From assembly GCF_014652215.1 (NCBI RefSeq), contig NZ_BMYJ01000001.1:62001-126000 (forward strand): a stretch of 64,000 nt of DNA, read 5' to 3'. Both the position numbers and the translations under genes were made by a program. This DNA is from Neogemmobacter tilapiae. Its GTDB lineage: Bacteria; Pseudomonadota; Alphaproteobacteria; Rhodobacterales; Rhodobacteraceae. Below are positions 59,153-64,000 of this stretch, in pieces (the stretch's first letter is position 1; the number at the start of each line of letters is the position of its first letter). The notes under the pieces were generated by a model. That model did no database searches. It saw nothing but the letters and a program-made list of their open reading frames with translations, and was not told the DNA's origin.

Positions 59153-59709
59153 ACGCCGCGGGGCAGGGCGGCGACGCCGGTGCGGGCGATGTCTTTCAGG
59201 CCCAAGGGGCGCATGAGATCGGCGAAGGCGTCGATCTTTTCCGGGGTGCCGGTCATTTCAAAGACGAAGGATTCCAGCGTCGAATCCACCACATTGGCGC
59301 GGAAGATTTCGGCCAGACGCAACGCTTCGATGCGGGCATCGCCCTTGCCGGCGACCTTGAGGAGGGCCAGTTCGCGTTGGACGGCGGGGCCTTCGACGGT
59401 GAGGTCATGCACCTCATAGACTGGGACCATACGGCCCAACTGGTTCTTGATCTGCTCGATCACCGCCGGGGTGCCGCGGGTGACCACGGTGATGCGGCTG
59501 CGGTGGCCGGCATGGTCGGTTTCGGCGACGGTAAGGCTGTCGATGTTGTAGCCACGGCCGGAGAAGAGGCCAATGACGCGGGCCAGAACACCGGGTTCGT
59601 TTTCGACAATGACGGCGAGGGTATGGCTTTCGATGACCGGCGCATTGGGATCGCGCAGATCATAAGCGGAATGGCTGGAAGCGCCACGTTTGATGTTGAG
59701 TGCGTTCAT
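59149..59709 (-). CDS. ilvH: Acetolactate synthase small (regulatory) subunit
   Basis: A 186-residue ACT-domain regulatory subunit of acetohydroxyacid synthase, which confers valine feedback inhibition. The ACT domain is at about residues 26-100: ESHTLAVIVENEPGVLARVIGLFSGRGYNIDSLTVAETDHAGHSRITVV-like sequence, followed by the C-terminal second domain (RELALLKVAGKGDARIEALRLAEIFRANVVD, SFVFEMTGTPEKIDAFADLMRPLGLKDIARTGVAALPRG). ATG 59709 follows AAGGAGCGC. 64 bases downstream of ilvI with an 8-bp hairpin between, so an operon ilvI-ilvH. Confidence 0.95.
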   Translation of the reverse strand: MNALNIKRGASSHSAYDLRDPNAPVIESHTLAVIVENEPGVLARVIGLFSGRGYNIDSLTVAETDHAGHRSRITVVTRGTPAVIEQIKNQLGRMVPVYEVHDLTVEGPAVQRELALLKVAGKGDARIEALRLAEIFRANVVDSTLESFVFEMTGTPEKIDAFADLMRPLGLKDIARTGVAALPRGV

Positions 59710-59746
59710 GACGCGCTCCTTTCCAAATTCCAGAATTGTTTTGGAA

Positions 59747-59768
59747 GAGGGGGCATTGCGGCCCCCTC
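59747..59768 (-). other. Hairpin between ilvI and ilvH
   Basis: GAGGGGGC and GCCCCCTC with a 6-base loop form an 8-bp stem in the 64-base gap between the two genes. There is no T-run, so it is more likely an mRNA-stability or processing element than a terminator. Confidence 0.5.
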
Positions 59769-59773
59769 GAGAA

Positions 59774-61549
59774 TTACACGAGGACGGCCCCTTTGGAGCC
59801 AATCACGCCTTGGGTTTCGGCGTCGCCCAGCAGCATTTCGTTGTGGGGTTTGCCCGAGGGGATCATCGGGAAGCAGTTTTCGTGCTTTTCCACGCGGCAG
59901 TCAAAGATGACCGGGCCGTCATAGCGGATCATTTCCATAATCGCTTCGTCCAGGTCTTTCGGGTCGGTGCAGAGAATGCCCTTGCAGCCAAAGGCCTCGG
60001 CCAGTTTCACGAAATCTGGCAGGCTTTCCGACCACGAGGACGAATAGCGTTCGCCGTGCAGCAGTTCCTGCCACTGGCGGACCATGCCCAAACGTTCGTT
60101 GTTCAGGATGAACTGTTTGACGGGCGCACGGAATTGCATGGCGGTGCCCATTTCCTGCATGTTCATCAGCCAAGACGCCTCACCCGCCACGTTGATCACC
60201 AGCGATTCCGGATGGGCGATCTGCACGCCGATGGAGGCGGGCAGGCCATAGCCCATGGTGCCAAGGCCGCCCGAGGTCATCCAGCGGTGGGGTTCCTCGA
60301 ACCCCAAGAACTGGGCGGCCCACATCTGGTGCTGGCCGACCTCGGTCGTGATATAGCGGTCCATGCCCTTGGTCAGGGCCTCAAGCCGTTCCAGCGCGTA
60401 TTGCGGTTTGATCGTGGTGGTCGAGGGCTTGTAGCTGAGGCATTTCACCGCCCGCCATTCGTTGATCTGCGCCCACCATTTCGCCAAACCTTCGCGGTTC
60501 ACTTTCGAACCACGGGCTTTCCACTGGCGCAAAGCCTCGGTCAGGGTTTCGGTCACGTCGCCGACGATGCCCACATCGACGCGGATCACCTTGTTGATGC
60601 TGGAGGGGTCAATATCCACATGCACCTTGCGCGAGCCGGGGCTGAAATCGGAAATCCGCCCGGTAATGCGGTCGTCAAAGCGGGCGCCGATGTTGATCAT
60701 CAGGTCGCAGCCGTGCATGGCGAGGTTGGCCTCATACAGACCGTGCATTCCCAGCATCCCGAGCCAGTTCTTACCGCTGGCGGGATAGGCGCCCAGACCC
60801 ATCAGGGTGGAGGTGATGGGGAAACCCGTCGCCTCGACAAATTCGCGCAGCAGGCGGCTGGCCTCGCGGCCCGAGTTGATCACGCCACCGCCGGTGTAGA
60901 ACACCGGGCGTTCGGCGGTTTCCATCATTTCCACCATCCGGGCCACAGCCTCGGCATCGGGCGTGCGTTTGGGCGCGTAGTGGCCAGTCGCGGCGCTTTC
61001 CATCGGCGTATAGGCGGCGGTGGCGAATTGCACATCTTTGGGGATGTCGATGAGCACCGGGCCGGGACGGCCCGAGCGTGCCACATGGAAGGCCTTGTGA
61101 ATGGTGCCCGCCAGTTGCGCCGTGTCTTTCACCAGCCAATTGTGCTTGGTGCAGGGGCGGGTGATGCCCACGGTATCTGCCTCTTGGAAACCATCGGTGC
61201 CAATCATGAAGGTCGGAACCTGACCGGACAGCACCACGATCGGAATGCTGTCGAGCAAAGCATCGGTCAGGCCGGTCACGGCATTGGTCGCACCGGGGCC
61301 AGAGGTCACCAAGGCCACGCCGACCTTGCCCGTTGAACGGGCATAGCCTTCGGCCATGTGCACGGCCCCCTGTTCGTGGCGCACCAGAACATGGCGGATG
61401 TCGTTTTGCTGAAAAATCTCATCATAGATCGGAAGAACGGCCCCGCCGGGATAGCCAAAGACGGTGTCAACGCCCTGATCCTTGAGCGCCTGCACCACCA
61501 TGCGCGCCCCGGTCATCTGCATTGCTTCTGTTCCTGCATCCTTGGCCAT
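59774..61549 (-). CDS. ilvI: Acetolactate synthase large (catalytic) subunit
   Basis: A 591-residue thiamine diphosphate enzyme, first step of branched-chain amino acid synthesis. The catalytic Glu is in VLVRHEQGAVHMAEGYARSTG (about residue 62), FAD-domain and ThDP-domain landmarks are GPGATNAVTGL, MLGMHGLYEANLAM, GARFDDRITG, TTEVGQHQMWAAQF and SGGLGTMGYGLPASIG. The ThDP-Mg motif that is GDG/GDA-type in relatives reads VAGEASWLMNMQEM, with Glu for Asp as Mg ligand. FILNNERLGMVRQWQ follows. Expression is likely controlled by the attenuator upstream. Confidence 0.95.
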   Translation of the reverse strand: MAKDAGTEAMQMTGARMVVQALKDQGVDTVFGYPGGAVLPIYDEIFQQNDIRHVLVRHEQGAVHMAEGYARSTGKVGVALVTSGPGATNAVTGLTDALLDSIPIVVLSGQVPTFMIGTDGFQEADTVGITRPCTKHNWLVKDTAQLAGTIHKAFHVARSGRPGPVLIDIPKDVQFATAAYTPMESAATGHYAPKRTPDAEAVARMVEMMETAERPVFYTGGGVINSGREASRLLREFVEATGFPITSTLMGLGAYPASGKNWLGMLGMHGLYEANLAMHGCDLMINIGARFDDRITGRISDFSPGSRKVHVDIDPSSINKVIRVDVGIVGDVTETLTEALRQWKARGSKVNREGLAKWWAQINEWRAVKCLSYKPSTTTIKPQYALERLEALTKGMDRYITTEVGQHQMWAAQFLGFEEPHRWMTSGGLGTMGYGLPASIGVQIAHPESLVINVAGEASWLMNMQEMGTAMQFRAPVKQFILNNERLGMVRQWQELLHGERYSSSWSESLPDFVKLAEAFGCKGILCTDPKDLDEAIMEMIRYDGPVIFDCRVEKHENCFPMIPSGKPHNEMLLGDAETQGVIGSKGAVLV

Positions 61550-61597
61550 CTTTTACTTCCTTCGGTCTGTCGGGCCTTGCCCGGTCTGTCGCGCAAC

Positions 61598-61625
61598 AAA
61601 AAGCCCCCGGGGGTTAATCGGGGGC
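61598..61625 (-). terminator. ilv attenuator terminator
   Basis: On the minus strand GCCCCCG (61625-61619), a 9-base loop and CGGGGGC (61609-61603), followed by TTTTT (61602-61598). A 7-bp GC stem with T-run between the leader peptide and ilvI. Confidence 0.85.
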
Positions 61626-61668
61626 GCATGGGAACCTGATATGGTCAACCGTTACCGGCCCATGCGCC
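61623..61668 (-). promoter_or_regulatory. ilv antiterminator stem
   Basis: A perfect 10-bp stem between GGCGCATGGG at the leader peptide's last codons (61668-61659, minus) and CCCATGCGCC (61632-61623). The second arm shares three bases with the terminator's first arm (61625-61623), so the two hairpins compete. A ribosome stalled at the Val/Leu/Ile codons leaves the first arm free to pair and prevents termination; a ribosome reaching the stop covers it. Confidence 0.75.
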
Positions 61669-61699
61669 AATTCCTTACGATAAGTACGACGACCTGCAT
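61652..61699 (-). CDS. ilv leader peptide (attenuator, 15 aa)
   Basis: A 15-codon gene reading MQVVVLIVRNWRMGR. Six consecutive branched-chain codons (GTC GTC GTA CTT ATC GTA) are the classic stalling sequence of an attenuator controlled by Val, Leu and Ile levels. It is preceded by AGGGGG 5 bases before the ATG and by a promoter, and followed by the antiterminator and terminator in front of ilvI. Confidence 0.85.
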   Translation of the reverse strand: MQVVVLIVRNWRMGR

Positions 61700-61725
61700 C
61701 GCAGCCCCCTGTTCTGACTGCGGGG

Positions 61726-61754
61726 AACCTAGGCGAGCCCTTTGGGCGCGTCAA
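61726..61754 (-). promoter_or_regulatory. Candidate promoter of the ilv leader
   Basis: On the minus strand TTGACG (61754-61749) as -35, a 17-base spacer and TAGGTT (61731-61726) as -10, placing transcription start near 61719, about 20 bases before the leader peptide. Confidence 0.6.
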
Positions 61755-61810
61755 CCGCAAATCGGCATATAAAATGTCCTGAATGGCAATTTCAAAGAAT
61801 GAATCGTGCT

Positions 61811-61836
61811 TTTATTGGCTTTGTGTACGCAATAAA
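61811..61836. repeat. Inverted repeat in the ilv/P450 intergenic region
   Basis: TTTATTG (61811-61817) and CAATAAA (61830-61836) form a perfect 7-bp inverted repeat with a 12-base spacer in the most A+T-rich part of the window's right end. It could be an operator for the divergent P450-like operon. Confidence 0.4.
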
Positions 61837-61961
61837 TGCAAAGATTGGGGTGATATACCGGGTTGCGGCGCAGGCTGCCGTCACGTCTGCCTTGCAGGTT
61901 GGCGGCGAATCGCCCAAAGTCAATGCCGTGGTGGGGCTGCTTGCCCTTGGGAAAACAATCA

Positions 61962-62912
61962 ATGACGGTGCGGTTGGCCAGTGGGGAACTGGCAACACAA
62001 ATTTTGGCAGACCCGCGTTTTGCGGCGTCGCCCTATGGGGCACGCCATGCGCGTCTGGGTGAAAGGCTGGGTCTGGATTTCAGCGCCATTCTGTTCACCT
62101 TGGACCATGTGCCTTTGGCGATGAATGGTGAGGATCATGCGCGTCAGCGCGCCGATGTCGCGCGGTTTCTGGCCGAGAGTCGGGGGGCCGTGGATCAGGT
62201 GATCCCGGTGCTTGCAGAACGCGCTGCGGCGGTGTTGGGCCAGCCGGGGACGCATGATCTGATTGGCCGCCTGATCCTGCCGATGGTGCATGATCTGATC
62301 GGGGCGATTGTGGGTCTGCCGCTGGACCTGGCGGCGGACAGTCTGACCTCACGCATTTTCAGCCAGAACATCGGGATTGCGCAGCGGCGGCGTTTGCAGG
62401 CCGAATTGACCGATTTGCGGGGGCGTTTCGAAGCGGCTTTTCCGCAGGACGATGATCTGCGGCTGGGCACAAGGCTGGCGATGATTGTGTTGGGGCGCGA
62501 TGCCTTGATCGGGACTTTGGGGCAATCGCTGGTGCATTTCCTGCGCGAAGCCCAAGGCCAGCCGCTTTCATCGGTCGATATGGCGGTGCCGCCCAGCCAT
62601 ACGGGCGTGCCTTATATCGACCGGCAGGCGACATGCCCGATGCATCTGGGCGGGATGGATATTGCGGCCGAGGATACGTTGCGTTGTGATTTGGCCAGTT
62701 TGAATGGGGGAACGCGGGCCGAACGGTTGCGGTTCTTTGGCGCGGGGATGCATCTGTGTCTGGGTCGGGCGCTGACGCTGGATTTGTTCGGCGCGCTGGC
62801 GGCGGCTTTGAAAGCCCTGCCTGTGCGGGCCGAGGTTTTGGCCTATGAATTGCGTGATGACGATGTTTTTCACTTTCCTGCACGTTTTGAAGTAAGGATT
62901 TCAAATGGCTGA
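61962..62912 (+). CDS. Degenerate cytochrome P450-like protein
   Basis: A 316-residue soluble protein with a P450 fold but about 80-100 residues shorter than bacterial P450s. Kept: the C-helix pattern GEDHARQRADVARFL (about residues 60-75) and the heme-thiolate loop RFFGAGMHLCLGRALTLDLF (FGxGxHxCxG, about 260-275). Changed: the I-helix acid-alcohol pair reads GRDAL (Asp kept, Thr lost), and no ExxR is present in the segment where the K-helix should be (LSSVDMAVPPSHTGVPYIDRQAT). Heme may bind, but ordinary O2 activation is doubtful; a peroxygenase or other role is possible. It overlaps the ACP gene by 8 bases. The start (ATG 61962) is moderately certain. Confidence 0.7.
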   Translation: MTVRLASGELATQILADPRFAASPYGARHARLGERLGLDFSAILFTLDHVPLAMNGEDHARQRADVARFLAESRGAVDQVIPVLAERAAAVLGQPGTHDLIGRLILPMVHDLIGAIVGLPLDLAADSLTSRIFSQNIGIAQRRRLQAELTDLRGRFEAAFPQDDDLRLGTRLAMIVLGRDALIGTLGQSLVHFLREAQGQPLSSVDMAVPPSHTGVPYIDRQATCPMHLGGMDIAAEDTLRCDLASLNGGTRAERLRFFGAGMHLCLGRALTLDLFGALAAALKALPVRAEVLAYELRDDDVFHFPARFEVRISNG

Positions 62913-63171
62913 TGCATTGCGTGACGTGGTGGTCGCGGCGCTGAACAAGGCGACGGGGGTTTTGAACGAGCCGGAAATGGCGCGGCAAATCCTGTCGGGG
63001 GCGGATGTGGCCTTTGCCGATCTGGATCTGGACAGCCTGACCATGTTCGAGATGATCATGGAAATTGAGGAACAGCTGGGGATCGAGATGAACCTGGATG
63101 CTGTGGCCGAGGCGAAGGGGCTGGACGAGGTGGTGGCCTATCTGCGGGCAGGCGGGCATGGCGGCGGCTGA
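62905..63171 (+). CDS. Dedicated acyl carrier protein
   Basis: An 88-residue acidic carrier protein. The phosphopantetheine attachment Ser lies in FADLDLDSLTMFEMIMEIEEQLGIEM (DSL motif, about residue 40), with helix II following as in ACPs. It differs from the housekeeping AcpP in its N-terminus (MADALRDVVVAALNKATGV) and C-terminal Gly-rich tail (RAGGHGGG), indicating a specialised carrier. It overlaps both neighbours (8 and 14 bases), so P450-like, ACP and hydrolase genes are translationally coupled and probably act on a carrier-bound acyl or aminoacyl substrate. Confidence 0.88.
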   Translation: MADALRDVVVAALNKATGVLNEPEMARQILSGADVAFADLDLDSLTMFEMIMEIEEQLGIEMNLDAVAEAKGLDEVVAYLRAGGHGGG

Positions 63172-64000
63172 GGGCCGCGACCGCGAGGCTTTGGCGCGCA
63201 AGCTGGCGTTTCGGCGGGCCGAGGACCGGATGGCCCCTTTGGCGTTTCTGGAATGGGCCAAGGGGCAGGGGGCGGATGATCCTTTTGGCACAAGGGCCGA
63301 TCTGGCGGGGCAGGCGGTGTTGCAGCCCTTTGTAGGGCAGGATTTGGCGGCGGGGGCAACGATCTACCGCGGGCCGGGGCGGGCACGGGGGCTGTTGATC
63401 CTGTTTTGCAGCAAGGCACATCGGATGGGGCTGCCGACCCCGGCGTTGTTGCAGCGGATCAGCGCGGGGGATTGGGATGTGCTGATGCTGCGCGATCTGG
63501 CGCAGTCGCATTTTCGGCATGGCTGCGCGGGTTTGGCCGATGGGTTTCCGGCTTTGGCGGTCTCTCTGCGCGATCTGGCGCGGGGCTATGGGCGGGTGGT
63601 TTTGATGGGGGCGAGCCTTGGGGCGGCGGCCTCGGTTCGGATGGCGATTGCGATGGGGGGCTTGCCGGTGGTGGCCTTTGGGGCAAGGCCTGCGCTGGAT
63701 ATTGACCGGATGTATCAAGACCCAGCCCCGGGGATGGCCTTTGATGCGCTGTGCGCCTGCCTTCCGGCGGCGCGTCGGGACATTTCCTATGTCTATGGGG
63801 CGGATTTCCGGCCGGACCGGCGGGCGGCGCGGATGTTTCAGGCGGTGACGGGGGGACGGTTGTTGCCGGTGCCAAGGCTGGCCGAACATGGGGTGACGGG
63901 GCCCTTGTGGCGGGCGGGGCTTTTGGGCGCGTTCCTAGAGGCGGCTTTGGGCGATGATTTGGCCCCGGCGGCGCGGGCGCAGCGAATGGGCGATATTCTG
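63158..64000 (+). CDS. Alpha/beta hydrolase-like protein, C-terminus outside window
   Basis: An open frame of 281 codons running off the right edge. ATG 63158 overlaps the ACP stop by 14 bases. The protein begins MAAAEGRDREALARKLAFRRAEDR and contains the nucleophile elbow RVVLMGASLGAAASVRMAI (GxSxG, about residues 149-153) preceded by LLILFCSKAHRMGLP (oxyanion strand region). The catalytic His may lie in LAEHGVTGPLW (about residue 250). It looks like a thioesterase- or acyltransferase-type partner for the preceding ACP. Whether further genes of the pathway follow cannot be seen. Confidence 0.75.
   Translation, partial: MAAAEGRDREALARKLAFRRAEDRMAPLAFLEWAKGQGADDPFGTRADLAGQAVLQPFVGQDLAAGATIYRGPGRARGLLILFCSKAHRMGLPTPALLQRISAGDWDVLMLRDLAQSHFRHGCAGLADGFPALAVSLRDLARGYGRVVLMGASLGAAASVRMAIAMGGLPVVAFGARPALDIDRMYQDPAPGMAFDALCACLPAARRDISYVYGADFRPDRRAARMFQAVTGGRLLPVPRLAEHGVTGPLWRAGLLGAFLEAALGDDLAPAARAQRMGDIL

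Noticed and set aside
59690-61336. 548-codon plus-strand open frame opposite ilvI
   Set aside because: His/Gly-rich antisense translation; ilvI on the minus strand is unambiguous.

Overview
The window is chromosomal DNA of a high-GC alphaproteobacterium of the Rhodobacterales (Rhodobacteraceae; a Rhodobacter, Gemmobacter or Tabrizicola-like organism). The evidence is the iscR-cysteine desulfurase-sufB-C-D-S order, the sciP-ctrA pair, an LdtR-type MarR regulator, DUF1127, class II DAHP synthase, and protein sequences that read throughout as Rhodobacteraceae. It is almost entirely dense, ordinary chromosome. I see no insertion sequence, prophage, CRISPR array or rRNA. No gene-free stretch exceeds 300 bases; the longest, about 260 bases at 61700-61961, carries the ilv leader promoter and the upstream region of a P450-like gene.

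Layout. 1-4850: a truncated ATP-grasp-like gene, a pirin, a large exported protein of unknown function, two identical tRNA-Asp genes and a methyltransferase. 4966-9198: an RTX protein, an LdtR-type regulator, SdhE, aspartate aminotransferase, a conserved hypothetical and a 40-residue lipoprotein. 9204-18127: a peptide ABC binding protein, a candidate small RNA, 3-hydroxybutyrate dehydrogenase with a patatin-like protein, DUF502, tRNA-Gln, a flavoprotein, a BNR-repeat protein, an HD hydrolase and an alpha/beta hydrolase. 18161-29497: one long iron-sulfur assembly operon (iscR, cysteine desulfurase, sufB, four non-Suf genes, sufC, sufD, two Yip1-like genes, sufS). 29544-37490: tRNA-Arg, an FG-GAP/RTX protein behind a CtrA-like box, a capsule/Kdo set (kpsT, kpsE-like, kdsA), an NhaA-like protein and an SseB protein. 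37640-41154: rplM-rpsI, DUF1127 and a MocR regulator. 41346-46662: a polyamine-type ABC transporter with a GlxA-type regulator, then DAHP synthase. 46729-53351: mnmA, sciP, ctrA, ligA, recG. 53438-61699: a KamA-family radical SAM enzyme, a lytic transglycosylase, arginase, ccmF-ccmH, and ilvI-ilvH behind a leader-peptide attenuator. 61962-64000: a degenerate cytochrome P450, an acyl carrier protein and an alpha/beta hydrolase that runs off the window.

The most rewarding items are these. (1) A complete ilv attenuator: a 15-residue leader peptide with a Val-Val-Val-Leu-Ile-Val run, a 10-bp antiterminator and a terminator. (2) The P450-like/ACP/hydrolase cassette at the right edge, whose P450 has lost the ExxR motif and the I-helix threonine but kept the heme-cysteine loop; this is the best candidate for an undescribed pathway. 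(3) A candidate small RNA or attenuated leader in front of bdhA. (4) The suf operon, which carries a glycosyltransferase-methyltransferase fusion, a second sugar-transfer-like gene and a tandem pair of paralogous membrane proteins. (5) CtrA-type sites in front of the FG-GAP/RTX gene and of ctrA. Promoters, operators and RNA structures were read by eye and have not been folded or searched.
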